This document shows, one piece after another, positions 17,401 to 26,193 of a stretch of DNA of 64,000 nt. The stretch comes from Palsa-601 sp963801185 (lineage in GTDB: Bacteria > Actinomycetota > Acidimicrobiia > Acidimicrobiales > Bog-793). The DNA lies in the NCBI GenBank assembly GCA_963801185.1, contig CAWDDW010000003.1:682001-746000 (forward strand), given 5' to 3'. The notes under the pieces were generated by a model. It was not told the origin of the DNA, did no database searches, and saw only the letters and a program-made list of their open reading frames with translations. The position numbers and the translations under genes were made by a program. How positions within the stretch are numbered: position 1 is the first letter of the stretch; each line of letters begins with the position of its first letter.

Positions 17401-17748
17401 CGTCCGGCTACGAAAGGGCTCTCCCGCGGCGGTGATCATGAGGACGCGGCCATCGTCGGTCCAGCCGATGGTCTGTGTGAAGCGATCACTGAGATAGGTG
17501 AGCCGGAGCACCTCGCCGCCGGTGGTGCTGACGACGTAGATCTCAGGGATGCCGTCGCGCCGGCTTGTGTATGCAACCAGCGACCCGTCCGGCGAGAGCC
17601 TCGGGTACGAAGCAGGGGCACGATCACTCGTGAGCCGCCGCGCGTTGCCGTCCGTGGACGGTGCGAGCCAGACATCGTCGTCAGCGACGAACGCGACGGT
17701 GTCGCCCCGGACAGAAGGGAAGCGAAGATAGGAGAGGTCTTGAGGCAC
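14474..17748 (-). CDS. Tricorn protease, three single-base frame breaks
   Basis: The restored protein is about 1,090 residues, the usual tricorn length: N-terminal beta-propellers (LSYLRFPSVRGDTVAFVADD, repeated SPDGSLVAYTSRR and SPDGKHAAVATHD blades), the C1 domain with GELGSSHAYE (catalytic His), a PDZ domain, and C2 with EQAGSDGDIVTAG (nucleophile Ser) and WGVENYGVDPD (Glu). It degrades oligopeptides in the cytoplasm. Frame changes fall near 16887-16890 (C run, base missing), 14940-14941 (extra T, AGCT to AGCTT) and 14529-14530 (base missing); each repair restores conserved sequence, ending RPSRVPPPLPPRPGG. Start GTG 17748: TACCGT (17760-17755) lies six bases upstream. Otherwise the catalytic site is intact, so I favour sequencing error over pseudogene. 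Confidence 0.85.
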
Positions 17749-17845
17749 GCTCCGACGGTAACGGACTAGACGGCTTGGGGTCGCTCGCTTGTGACCCCTG
17801 GCGCGGCCCCTCGATCTCAGCGAACAAGTTTGCAACACTGACGGC

Positions 17846-18385
17846 GTGATCGAGACCCTCGATACCGAGCGCCTCCTGCTGCGTTCGATCACGCTTCAAG
17901 ATGCCGACCTGTTGGTCGAGCTCGACAGCGACCCGGAGGTGATGCGCTACCTCACAGGAAGGCCGTCCACGCGGGACGAGGTTGTGTCGACCATCAGTGA
18001 CGCCTTGGGCTGCCGCTGGATCGCGTCCGACAAGGCCACACGTTCGTTTGTCGGGTGGTTCGGTCTCGTCCCGGGACCTGACGGCGCCTATGACGTGGGC
18101 TATCGCCTCCGACGCCGGTGGTGGGGACGGGGACTGGCTGCGGAGGGCACGGCCGCGCTGATCGAGGCCGCTTTTGGCACCCTCGGAGCGCGCCGGGTCA
18201 CGGCGCAAGCCATGTCGGTCAACGAGCGGTCGCGGGCAGTCATGGAACGGTGCGGCATGCGACTCGTGCGCATTTTCCATCTCGAGTACGAAGATCCGCT
18301 TCCCGGAACAGAGGAAGGCGAGGTCGAGTACGAACTCACTCGTGAGGCGTGGGAGACCAGCCGTCATGGCCCCACGGTCGGGTAG
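17846..18385 (+). CDS. GNAT-family N-acetyltransferase, RimJ/RimL type
   Basis: A 179-residue protein from GTG 17846. ETLDTERLLLRSITLQDADL is the family N-terminus; VGYRLRRRWWGRGLAAEGTA contains the acetyl-CoA pyrophosphate loop (RRxWWGRGLA), and NERSRAVMERCGMRLV the last conserved helix. It transfers an acetyl group to an amine, perhaps a protein N-terminus, amino acid or antibiotic. Divergent from the tricorn gene with about 97 bp between starts. Confidence 0.88.
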   Translation: MIETLDTERLLLRSITLQDADLLVELDSDPEVMRYLTGRPSTRDEVVSTISDALGCRWIASDKATRSFVGWFGLVPGPDGAYDVGYRLRRRWWGRGLAAEGTAALIEAAFGTLGARRVTAQAMSVNERSRAVMERCGMRLVRIFHLEYEDPLPGTEEGEVEYELTREAWETSRHGPTVG

Positions 18386-18432
18386 TCGCGGCCGTGGGGG
18401 CCTGCTGCGGCTGACGCGTCCTGTCCTGTTAC

Positions 18433-18759
18433 GTGTCCTACCCTGATCAGATGGCTCAGCGTGACAAGCGATCCCCGGTCGTGCCGGCGCCTGTGTTGGC
18501 TGAAGCCTGGAGGGGTGGATCCCGACAAGCAAGCCTTGAGCGCACGCTCGCCGGCCGTGACGTCGAACCGATGGGCCCCGATCAGGCCCGCCGGGCCGGA
18601 GAGCTCGTTGGACGATACGGCCTTGAGGATGTCGTGGACGTGACCGTCGTGGAAGGAGCTCTACTGCGAGGCGCAGACGTGGTCGTCACCTCGAACGAGA
18701 GCCACATCCGCCAGGTTGTCTCCGCGGCCGGCAAGCGTGCGCGGATAGAGACTGTTTGA
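18433..18759 (+). pseudogene. PIN-domain protein remnant lacking the N-terminal active-site strand
   Basis: VPAPVLAEAWRGGSRQASLE, ARRAGELVGRYGLEDVVDVT and GADVVVTSNESHIRQVVSAA match the middle and C-terminal parts of VapC-like PIN nucleases in actinobacteria. The first 40 or so residues, with the first catalytic Asp (usually LDAGALIALER), are absent from all three frames just upstream. The second acidic cluster (DVVDVT) differs slightly from the usual DVVDA. Most likely an inactive truncated toxin. No antitoxin is seen next to it. Confidence 0.6.
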
Positions 18760-18826
18760 CGAAGCAAACCGCTCATTTGGACATTCCGACGAACATAGAG
18801 CCGATTGGCAGAGGGAGGATTCTGAC

Positions 18827-19138
18827 ATGTGGGCACAGCTCATCACGATGCGCCTGAAGCCGGGGAAGGAAGGGGATCTGCCCCGACTCTACGAGCAGTT
18901 GCGGGCGGTCGAACAACCAGGTACAGGCCTACTGCGGACGATGGCCATGCAAGACCAGAAGGACCCGAGTCGGGTGTACAACTTCGTCATCTTCGAGAGC
19001 GAGGAGAAGGCTCGCGCGCGTGAGCAGGATCCCCGACGCCAGGAAGGACTACAAGCAGTAAGGGAGACCATGGCGGAGATCTTCGACGGCCCTCCCGAGT
19101 TCGTCGACCTGACCGTCGTGGAAGACACTTCGTACTAG
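18827..19138 (+). CDS. Antibiotic biosynthesis monooxygenase (ABM)-like dimeric barrel protein
   Basis: A 103-residue protein; ATG 18827 has GGGAGGA eight bases upstream. MWAQLITMRLKPGKEGDLPR, YNFVIFESEEKARAREQDPR and a C-terminal FVDLTVVEDTSY strand match the ferredoxin-like dimeric alpha-beta barrel of ABM proteins. Members include small monooxygenases and haem-degrading enzymes, but the catalytic residues are not conserved enough to say. Faces the Dabb protein gene 71 bp downstream. Confidence 0.75.
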   Translation: MWAQLITMRLKPGKEGDLPRLYEQLRAVEQPGTGLLRTMAMQDQKDPSRVYNFVIFESEEKARAREQDPRRQEGLQAVRETMAEIFDGPPEFVDLTVVEDTSY

Positions 19139-19209
19139 GCCGGCCGGCAACTCCGAGCGATCGCCGATGCGAGTCGAGTCGTGGAGCTGAATCGGCTGTT
19201 GTGATTCCG

Positions 19210-19518
19210 CTACAACGAGTCCGAAGCAGCCCATTCATGCTGCACGATGACTCGCTCGGCGATGACCTGGCTCGCGTGATCGCGGACATAGGCCTGGTGC
19301 AGCGGGTGGGCGACGTAGCGACGGGCGGCGGCGAAGTCGGCGAAGTCCATCACCGCCACGTAATCGAAGTTGTCATCGAAGTGGCCGGCGTCATCGCCGC
19401 ACGTCATAGCGAGCAGCTCCGGTACCGCGCGCAACCCGTCGAGAGCGTCACGGTAGGACTGCTTCGCCTCGGATGACACTCCTTCTGCCCACCGGAACGC
19501 GACGACTTGGCGGAACAT
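19210..19518 (-). CDS. Dabb (stress-responsive A/B barrel) domain protein
   Basis: A 102-residue protein. MFRQVVAFRWAEGVSSEAKQ, LRAVPELLAMTCGDDAGHFD, FDYVAVMDFADFAAARRYVA and HPLHQAYVRDHASQVIAERV follow the Dabb domain closely. It forms a dimeric barrel related to ABM proteins; function unknown. The start ATG 19518 is the only one at the domain edge. Confidence 0.85.
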   Translation of the reverse strand: MFRQVVAFRWAEGVSSEAKQSYRDALDGLRAVPELLAMTCGDDAGHFDDNFDYVAVMDFADFAAARRYVAHPLHQAYVRDHASQVIAERVIVQHEWAASDSL

Positions 19519-19954
19519 CGATACGTCTCAGCCGCTCGACGAGGCGCTGTGCCGGACCGTCATGACGCTGAAGTTATCACCGCGCTCGCGGCCGCCACGT
19601 CCCGCAAACCTAGGCCAGGTAGCGTCCGGTCCCCCTAGAGCCGTGCACAGGTCGGCACCCGGATGCGGTCCCGACCTTGCGATCTACCCCGGTGTCCTGC
19701 GGGAAGTTCTCGCTCGACGACGCCGTCGCGGCAGTCTCAACAATTGAGTCCTCCGGCCCTAGGTCCGGTCCGCTACCCAGCCGATAGTGGAGAGATGAAA
19801 GGAGGAGGTTGAGCGTCTCCCGAGGTGCTCAGGCGGGCGCTTGAGGCTGACTTCGCGATCACGTTGGCTCACCTAATGACCCGCGGCACGAGATTGCGTG
19901 CTGCAAGGACGCACACTTGAGGGCTTCTTAAGAACTCATAGACGGGAAGACACG
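19519..19954. other. 436-bp gap with no gene seen
   Basis: No open frame here has conserved content. A GGAGGAGGT purine run (19800-19808) after ATGAAA encodes only a five-codon peptide. The gap may hold the promoter of the downstream secreted-protein operon. Confidence 0.4.
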
Positions 19955-20098
19955 ATGTTGCGAGCTGTGTTGGCTGCGCTTATCGGTATTGCACTGATTG
20001 ACGAGTGCGGTGACCACTGTTCCACCGGCGGAGCGAAGGCCAACGACGGCAAGAGGAACGACAGCCGTCGAAACACCAAAGCTAAGGGGGGCGGATGA
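19955..20098 (+). CDS. Small exported or membrane peptide, possible
   Basis: Forty-seven codons from ATG 19955: MLRAVLAALIGIALIDECGD, one short hydrophobic helix, then a hydrophilic basic tail. The stop overlaps the ATG of the beta-helix protein (ATGA), which argues for coupled translation. It could instead be a leader used only for coupling. No homologue is recognised. Confidence 0.35.
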   Translation: MLRAVLAALIGIALIDECGDHCSTGGAKANDGKRNDSRRNTKAKGGG

Positions 20099-22215
20099 AG
20101 ACGAGAGCTGCGGCATCAAAGGTCTGTGGTGAGTTCGGCGGCACCCTGCCGCGACGTACCCACCGGCGCCAGCGGCAGTTCGGCTTGGTGGTCGCGATCG
20201 GCGCGTGCTTGGTCGCCGTGCCCTTTGCAGCCGTGGTGAGCGCCGTTCCTGTCTCGGCCAGCCCCCCTTACTCAACCACCCTCTATGTGAACGCTTCAAC
20301 GGGGACCGCGATCACCGGCTGCACCTCGCCGGGCAGCGCAGCTTGTCAGACCATCACAGAGGGAGTCACCGCAGCCGAAGCGCTGTCCAACACAGCAGTC
20401 ACTGTTGACGTGGCGGCGGGAACCTACGACGAAGAGGTCACCGTCGACGTCCCGGTCGCCGACAGTGACACCCTCACCATCCAAGGCGCGGGTGCCGCGA
20501 CCACCATCCTCAACGACGGTGGAACGCCGGGCAATGACATCGCGATCGGTGCGGGCACCGTAACGATCGACGGACTCACCATCAGTGGGGCCTCGACCAT
20601 CGTCTACCCAGAGACTGCCGGTGGGGTCAACATCTCCGGGAGCATTGTCACGCTCGACAACGACACGATCTCGGGGGACTCGGCTGGAGATCCGGAGGTC
20701 CCCGCGTCTGGTGGCGGCGTCTACGCCGTCGATAGCATCGTCACGCTCGACAACGACGTGATCTCTCACGATTCAGCCGAGACTGGCGGCGGGGTGTTCC
20801 TCGACGCCGGCACTGCCACCCTCGACAACGACGCGATGTCGGACGACTCGGCCACCGCCGGTGGTGGGGTGGCGGTCTCCGCCGGTACTGCCACCCTCGA
20901 CAACGACACTTTCTCGGGAGACTCGGCGGACTACGGCGGCGGGGTCAACAACGCCGGTACTTCCACCCTCGACAACGACACTTTCTCGGGAGACTCGGCC
21001 AGCGACGGTGGTGGCGTCTACAACGTGGATGGAGTCACTGCCACCCTCGACAACGACACGATCTCGGGAGACTCGGCCAGCGACGGTGGTGGCGTCTACA
21101 ACGTGGATGGAGTCACTGCCACCCTCGACAACGACACCATCTCAGGGGACTTTGCAAGCTCCAGCGGAGGCGGGATCTACGACGCCGCCGGCAGCGGAGG
21201 AATCATTGTCTTCGGCACTGCCACCCTCGAGAACGACACGATCTCCGGAGACTCGGCAAGCTCGAGCGGAGGCGGGATCTACAGCGGCAGCTCGGATGCC
21301 GGCGAGGAGCAAACCACCCTCGCCAACTCCATCTTGGCCGACAACTTCTCCGGCAGTGGTAGCAGCTGCGCTGGAGGGCTGACGCCGCCCGTGACTGACG
21401 ACAACTACAACGTCGCCGACGACGCGAGCTGTGGCTTCGGCTCCAAGAGCATCTCGAACTCGTCGACCATCGGACTGCTCAACCTGGCTGCCAATGGGTC
21501 GACCGGCCCGGAGACCGAAGCGATAACTGCAACAAGTTCGCCCTTCAACGAGGTGCCGATAAGCGCTTGCGCGCTTCACGTCGACGAGCGGGGGCTGCCG
21601 AGACCCGGTGCAGGGAACGGGAACTGTGATGCCGGGGCGTTCGAGCTGCAGGGGATTCCCCAGACGATCAGTTTCACCAAGCCGGGCACCGGTACCTTCG
21701 GTGGCACGGCGACCCTCAGCGCGACCGGGGGAGGTTCGGGCAAGCCGGTCGTTTTCAGCGTGGCCCGATCCAGCGGTGCCGGAGTTTGCAAGGTCTCGGG
21801 GACGACGGCCCGCTTCACCGGGGTCGGCACCTGTGTCGTCGATGCCAACCAGGCCGGCAACGGCGAGTATGACCCGGCACCACAGGTGCAACGAGCCTTC
21901 GCTGTTCGCAAGGCCACGTCGAAGGTCGCGCTCAAGTTGTCGACACGCAAAGTGACCTACGGCGACGAACAGGGCGAGCACCTGTCGGTCACGGTCTCGC
22001 CGCAATACTCCGGGTCGTCGCCTACCGGCAACGTGACGATCAATGAATCCACGACGACGCTGTGCACCATCACCTTGTCGTCGGGCAAGGGATCGTGCAC
22101 GCTGAAAGCCAGCAAGCTCAGGGCTGGGACATATGGTCTCGTTGCCAAGTACGGCGGCAGCGAGACCTTCCGCGGTTCGACGTCTGCCAAGGAGACGCTC
22201 ACCGTCGTCAAGTGA
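20095..22215 (+). CDS. Secreted right-handed beta-helix repeat protein with Ig-like C-terminus
   Basis: A 706-residue exported protein. A twin-basic N-terminus and a hydrophobic segment ending SAVPVSASPP form the signal peptide. Residues ~70-480 are a pectate-lyase-like beta helix: STTLYVNASTGTAITGCTSP and CQTITEGVTAAEA resemble the choice-of-anchor Q/CSLREA domain, followed by about nine degenerate repeats of TLDNDTISGDSA...GGGVY. The helix ends NGNCDAGAFELQG. From ~525 two Ig-like/bacterial Big_3-type beta domains follow (ISFTKPGTGTFGGTATLSAT; LSVTVSPQYSGSSPTGNVTI). No LPXTG or other anchor is visible. Probably a surface or extracellular adhesin or polysaccharide-binding protein. Confidence 0.85.
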   Translation: MKTRAAASKVCGEFGGTLPRRTHRRQRQFGLVVAIGACLVAVPFAAVVSAVPVSASPPYSTTLYVNASTGTAITGCTSPGSAACQTITEGVTAAEALSNTAVTVDVAAGTYDEEVTVDVPVADSDTLTIQGAGAATTILNDGGTPGNDIAIGAGTVTIDGLTISGASTIVYPETAGGVNISGSIVTLDNDTISGDSAGDPEVPASGGGVYAVDSIVTLDNDVISHDSAETGGGVFLDAGTATLDNDAMSDDSATAGGGVAVSAGTATLDNDTFSGDSADYGGGVNNAGTSTLDNDTFSGDSASDGGGVYNVDGVTATLDNDTISGDSASDGGGVYNVDGVTATLDNDTISGDFASSSGGGIYDAAGSGGIIVFGTATLENDTISGDSASSSGGGIYSGSSDAGEEQTTLANSILADNFSGSGSSCAGGLTPPVTDDNYNVADDASCGFGSKSISNSSTIGLLNLAANGSTGPETEAITATSSPFNEVPISACALHVDERGLPRPGAGNGNCDAGAFELQGIPQTISFTKPGTGTFGGTATLSATGGGSGKPVVFSVARSSGAGVCKVSGTTARFTGVGTCVVDANQAGNGEYDPAPQVQRAFAVRKATSKVALKLSTRKVTYGDEQGEHLSVTVSPQYSGSSPTGNVTINESTTTLCTITLSSGKGSCTLKASKLRAGTYGLVAKYGGSETFRGSTSAKETLTVVK
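20997..21152 (+). repeat. 78-bp tandem duplication inside the beta-helix gene
   Basis: A unit of 78 bp (26 codons, starting at 20997 and again at 21075) is repeated with almost no change, adding one full beta-helix coil pair (ASDGGGVYNVDGVTATLDND). The near identity points to a recent in-frame duplication. Confidence 0.85.
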
Positions 22216-22447
22216 AGAACGGCTTACTCATACCTCCTAGCTCTGACCGAGGTGGGTGACCTCACGGCGGTGACGCGCGGCGGATGGAGGGAGCGGACGT
22301 CGCGTTGGAAGCGATGGTGAGGCGGTGCGACGTTGACCAATACGTGCGCTGAGGGAAGACCGACTTGACACTCTCCCGCCGTGTTTCCGGCAACGCTGCT
22401 TGGCCCGACCATGTGCGACTACGCACTTACTTGTCGCCGCCGCGCAT

Positions 22448-23398
22448 TCACGCCGGTTCGGTGCGGTCATGAGGCGGATGTGGACTGGTCCAGTTGGCGC
22501 CTCGTCGGACCCGCTCGCTCAGCCACCGGTAGGCGCCCGGCAGCGCGATCGTCTCGATGTCCGTGTGGTTCGCCCCGGGAACGAAGTTCGCCTCGACCTT
22601 CGGTATGTGCTCTGCGAGCCATCGACCGTGGGCTAGTGGAGCCGCGGCGTCGTTCTCGCCATGCCACAGCTGGACCGGGATGGCAATCGATGCAACGTCG
22701 AAACCCCACGGTGAGAGGAGGGCCGCCCAGTCGTCCCACCAGCCGAGATCACCCTGGGCAGAAGCATCCGCTATCACTGCTGCGAGATAGGTTGCCATCT
22801 CACGGCTGTGAGCTTCGTCCTGATCCGCCTCTCTGCCCCAACCATCGAGCCACCCTTCTGGGCTCGCCAGCCGGGAAAACATCTCCGCTGCTTCGGCCCG
22901 GAACAGCTCCCGGGCGCGGACCCGATCGGTGAAAAACAGCTCGACCTGCGCCTGGCTGTCGGCAGACCAGGCCTCGGCCCACGCTCCTCCGATGGCATCA
23001 CGAGGGGCCAAGGAGGCGATCACACAGCAAGCACCGACCAGCCCCGGGAGCCTCGCCGCTGCCGCGAGCGCGAATGGTCCGCCGCCGGAGAAACCCCAGA
23101 CGGCAAGCCCCGAGTAGCCGAAGGCGTCGGCAATCACAGCCACGTCGTCAGCGGCATTCGCGATCACCCGGTCGCTCCGGGGCGAGCTGCCCCCGTAGCC
23201 GGGCCGGTCGTAGCTCAGCAGGCTGAACCCGGCCTCAGCGGCTCGCTCGACGTGCCTTGTCCAGAGACGTCGAGAGCCCGGACTTCCGCTGTGAACCAAC
23301 AGCGGATACCCACCCGGAACGACCGCACGCTCGACGGTCAAGATCGCACCGTCGTCGTCACGAAGGCGCACGACTTCCGTGACCGGCGGCGGTGCCAT
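22448..23398 (-). CDS. Alpha/beta hydrolase
   Basis: A 316-residue hydrolase. VHSGSPGSRRLW is the oxyanion loop, LAVWGFSGGGPFALAAAARL the nucleophile elbow (GFSGG), HGENDAAAPLAHG the acid and VPGANHTDIE the histidine. A cap domain of about 80 residues (TDRVRARELFRAEAAEMFSR) lies between. It resembles uncharacterised actinobacterial proline-iminopeptidase-like hydrolases. Transcribed toward the secreted beta-helix gene and away from the zinc-finger gene. Confidence 0.85.
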   Translation of the reverse strand: MAPPPVTEVVRLRDDDGAILTVERAVVPGGYPLLVHSGSPGSRRLWTRHVERAAEAGFSLLSYDRPGYGGSSPRSDRVIANAADDVAVIADAFGYSGLAVWGFSGGGPFALAAAARLPGLVGACCVIASLAPRDAIGGAWAEAWSADSQAQVELFFTDRVRARELFRAEAAEMFSRLASPEGWLDGWGREADQDEAHSREMATYLAAVIADASAQGDLGWWDDWAALLSPWGFDVASIAIPVQLWHGENDAAAPLAHGRWLAEHIPKVEANFVPGANHTDIETIALPGAYRWLSERVRRGANWTSPHPPHDRTEPA

Positions 23399-23642
23399 CG
23401 ACAGATACTGCCCGATCTGCGCCTGCGGAGCTGCCCACCGGCGGCACGTATCGCAGACGGTTCGCGAGCCAGCCCCTCAGGATCTCTCGACGCTACGAGC
23501 GAGCCGCATCGTCTTGCTGGAGTAAGCGGAACGTCGATCGTGACCCGGGACCGGCCGCTTCGTGCTCACCGGAGCACTCATGTCGCCGACCACCGGCCAT
23601 TGGAACCCACGAGGCCACGTTGGCCGGTGCGATCCACGGCGC

Positions 23643-23679
23643 ACCGGCATCTGTCTATGTAGAATAGACAGATGCCGGT
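23643..23679 (+). promoter_or_regulatory. Perfect 16-bp inverted repeat over a -10 box and start codon
   Basis: Arms 23643-23658 and 23664-23679 (ACCGGCATCTGTCTAT and its exact complement) with a 5-nt centre. The centre holds TAGAAT (23660-23665), six bases before ATG 23672, so the right arm also covers the start codon. The arrangement suits an operator that blocks RNA polymerase, likely bound by the HTH protein encoded next. Confidence 0.75.
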
Positions 23680-24229
23680 TGATCAGAACCTGTTGACTGA
23701 GGCCTCGGCCGCGGCTGGCCGGGTCACTGAGCTCGAAGACCAGCTCGAGGGGGCCAAGGCGGAATATCGTCGAGCGGTCCGACGCCTGCACCTGGCAGGC
23801 GCATCGATGCGCGAGGTGGCCGAAGCCCTCGGCGTCAGCCACCAACGCATCCACCAGATCATCGAGGACGGCGGCGTTCGCCGGTGGCGACGACGGCGGC
23901 GCCAAGAACCCACAGCCCAGCGGGTCTGTTCCTTCTGCGGGCGCGAGCAACGACAGGTCCGCAAGCTCGTCGCAGGGCCCGGCGTGTACATCTGCGACCC
24001 CTGCATCATGGCCGCCGTCGGTGTCACCGCTTCCGGGCGACCGGCGAAGGATCCGGCGCTGCAGCCTGTCCCAGCCAGCGGCCAGCTTCTCTGCTCGTTC
24101 TGTGGAAAAGCACGGCTTCAGGTGCAGGCCCTCGTGTCCGCGCCACCTCGCGAAGACCACAAGCCGCCAACCATCTGCGATGAATGCCTCGGGCTCTGCG
24201 GGGAGATCCTCTCGGAGCAACTTCGCTAG
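23672..24229 (+). CDS. HTH protein with two ClpX-type C4 zinc fingers
   Basis: A 185-residue protein. Residues 5-35 are a short coiled coil (VTELEDQLEGAKAEYRRAVR), then ASMREVAEALGVSHQRIHQI is a sigma-70-region-4-like helix-turn-helix followed by a basic patch (WRRRRRQ). Two zinc-binding domains of the ClpX N-terminal type follow: CSFCGREQRQVRKLVAGPGV with CDPCI, and CSFCGKARLQVQALVSAPP with CDECLGLC. In ClpX this domain dimerises and binds substrates and adaptors; here no AAA+ domain is attached. It could recruit ClpXP partners or act as a zinc-dependent repressor. The mRNA appears leaderless and the start overlaps a perfect inverted repeat. Confidence 0.85.
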   Translation: MPVDQNLLTEASAAAGRVTELEDQLEGAKAEYRRAVRRLHLAGASMREVAEALGVSHQRIHQIIEDGGVRRWRRRRRQEPTAQRVCSFCGREQRQVRKLVAGPGVYICDPCIMAAVGVTASGRPAKDPALQPVPASGQLLCSFCGKARLQVQALVSAPPREDHKPPTICDECLGLCGEILSEQLR

Positions 24230-24400
24230 ACAGCGAAGGGGAATCCACCGCCGGCGAACGCCTCAGCCAAACGCGTAGACCCTCTTTTGTCGGCGAGGAG
24301 CAAGGATGGCGTTCTGGGGCGATTCAGCGAGTGCTTGAGATCGTGACGTTGATGATCGTGCTCTCCCCGTGTGGTCTTGGCGTAGGTACGCTGGTCCGTC

Positions 24401-25426
24401 GTGCGCCCGTCGCTGATGAGGCATCAGCCTCGGACAGGCATCGCCTGTGAGTCCCGTAGCACCCGCCCGGCTGGACTCGTCGTCGGGCCGCCTCCGGAGA
24501 ACGCCGTCGTTGAGATGGTCGGTGTCACTAAGTGGTACGGCCGGGGAGGCGGAGGTCGGTTGGCCCTCGACGGCCTCGACCTTGTGGTGCCGTCGGGTGG
24601 CGTGTTCGGAGTGCTGGGTCGGAACGGCGCAGGCAAGACGACCGCGCTGCGCTGCCTGCTCGGACTCGTACGTCCGACGTCGGGCGTTTGTAGGGTACTC
24701 GGGGCGGACTGCAGCAGCGATTTGCATCGTGTGATCAGCCGGATCGGAGCCCTGATAGAGACGCCTGGTCTTGCGCCGTCACTGACAGGGCGGCGCAACC
24801 TCGCGTTGTTGGCCCGGCTGGACCGGATCGGAGCGGACGGCGTCGAGCGGGCGCTCCGCGCCGCCGGACTGGCTGAGCGGGGCGACGATCCGGTTGCCAC
24901 GTACTCGCTCGGGATGCGCCAGCGGCTCGGCATCGCCGCCGCCCTGTTGCGTGATCCGGAGGTCGTCGTGCTCGACGAGCCGGCCAACGGCCTCGACCCA
25001 GCCGGAATCGCAGACATCCGACGCTTGCTTGTCTCGCTGGCGGCCCAAGGTCGCACGGTCGTCGTGTCAAGCCATCTTCTCGACGAGGCCGAGAAGATGT
25101 GCGACCGCGTTGCCGTCATAGAGGCGGGGCGGTGTGTCGCCGTAGGCCCCATCGGTGACCTGCTCGCGAGTGCCGGCGCCGGTGGCGTGCTCGTCGGAGT
25201 CGCGGACGTGGGGGCTGCGCGGCTCGCCTTGGTCGCCGCCGGCTTGAACGTGACGATCGTCGATGGCCGGCTGCGCGTGAGCTGTCCTCCCGGAGATGCG
25301 GCGCGCGTCACCGAGTTGCTCGCCGCAAAGCGCCTATTCGTGAACGAGCTGCGCTACGACACCCCTACGTTGGAAGACTTTTTCTTCCGCCTCACCGCAC
25401 GGCTCGGCGCGGGAGCCTTGCCGTGA
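24401..25426 (+). CDS. ABC transporter ATP-binding protein
   Basis: An ABC-2 type ATPase: Walker A GRNGAGKTT, signature YSLGMRQRLG, Walker B VVVLDEPANGLDPAG and the His switch SSHLLDE. A C-terminal extension of ~110 residues (VLVGVADVGAARLALVAAGL) ends TPTLEDFFFRLTA, as in lantibiotic or drug exporters of the BcrA/CcmA group. GTG 24401 is chosen because TACGCT (24387-24392) sits eight bases upstream; ATG 24514, at the start of the conserved domain, is the alternative. It overlaps the permease by four bases (GTGA). Confidence 0.9.
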   Translation: MRPSLMRHQPRTGIACESRSTRPAGLVVGPPPENAVVEMVGVTKWYGRGGGGRLALDGLDLVVPSGGVFGVLGRNGAGKTTALRCLLGLVRPTSGVCRVLGADCSSDLHRVISRIGALIETPGLAPSLTGRRNLALLARLDRIGADGVERALRAAGLAERGDDPVATYSLGMRQRLGIAAALLRDPEVVVLDEPANGLDPAGIADIRRLLVSLAAQGRTVVVSSHLLDEAEKMCDRVAVIEAGRCVAVGPIGDLLASAGAGGVLVGVADVGAARLALVAAGLNVTIVDGRLRVSCPPGDAARVTELLAAKRLFVNELRYDTPTLEDFFFRLTARLGAGALP

Positions 25427-26193
25427 CCGACCTGTTCGCGGCCGACGTACAGAGGCTCCTATGGCGGCAAATGACTTGGATGATAGGAGGGGTCGGGGTT
25501 CTCGTTGTTGCAGCTGTGGGCGTGATCTTGTTCGTTCATACCGCCAGTCACCAACAAACCTTCGCGACACGCACCGATCTGCGTGCTGCAGTGGCGGCTG
25601 CAGTGCCCCCATTAGCCTTCGCCGGCTACATCCTCGGCGCCTCGGCCCTCGGCGCCGACTACACGAGTCGGGCGCTGACGACGCTCCTCAGCTGGGAGCC
25701 CCGTCGGCGCCGGGTGCTGGCGTCACGCTCATGTGCGAGCGCGCTGGTCACCGCAGGCTTGACCGTCGTCATACTGCTGGCGCTCATCATTGCTCTGCTC
25801 CCTGCAGCCATCCTGCACGGGGCCGGCGGTGCTCCTAACGGAGCCTGGTACTTGTCGATGGCGGCGATGACGTTGCGCTGCGTCCTGTTCACAGCAGCAA
25901 TGTCGATCGTCGGCGTCTCAGCAGCAGCAATCGGACGAAGCACGACGGCGGCTGTGATTGGGATCGTCCTGTATATGGTCCTGATCGAGGAAACGACGTT
26001 CCAGGCCGCGCCATCCTTAGCCCGGTGGTTGCTCGTCACCGATGCCATCTCATGGATCGGCCAGAACTCGCACACGACCGCCGGCGCACCGGCCGGGCAC
26101 ACCGTCATTACCGGCGGGTTGCTCCTGGCTGGCGGCATCGCGGCGCTGTGGGCGCTCGCGACGAGGACCCTCGAGCACCGGGACGTTACGTGA
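25423..26193 (+). CDS. ABC-2 type transporter permease
   Basis: A 256-residue membrane protein with six predicted helices, beginning with a cytoplasmic TDLFAADVQRLLWRQMTW segment typical of ABC-2 permeases of the BcrB/NatB kind. It pairs with the ATPase encoded upstream through a 4-bp overlap. The exported compound cannot be inferred; no immunity or biosynthesis gene lies adjacent. Confidence 0.88.
   Translation: MTDLFAADVQRLLWRQMTWMIGGVGVLVVAAVGVILFVHTASHQQTFATRTDLRAAVAAAVPPLAFAGYILGASALGADYTSRALTTLLSWEPRRRRVLASRSCASALVTAGLTVVILLALIIALLPAAILHGAGGAPNGAWYLSMAAMTLRCVLFTAAMSIVGVSAAAIGRSTTAAVIGIVLYMVLIEETTFQAAPSLARWLLVTDAISWIGQNSHTTAGAPAGHTVITGGLLLAGGIAALWALATRTLEHRDVT

Noticed and set aside
20700..21330. 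Regular repeats as a possible CRISPR array
   Set aside because: Spacing follows codons and encodes a beta-helix motif; repeats vary and there are no unique spacers or cas genes.
22216..22447. Possible transposon end (TTGACACTCTCCCGCC near 22363)
   Set aside because: No matching inverted repeat or transposase fragment could be identified.
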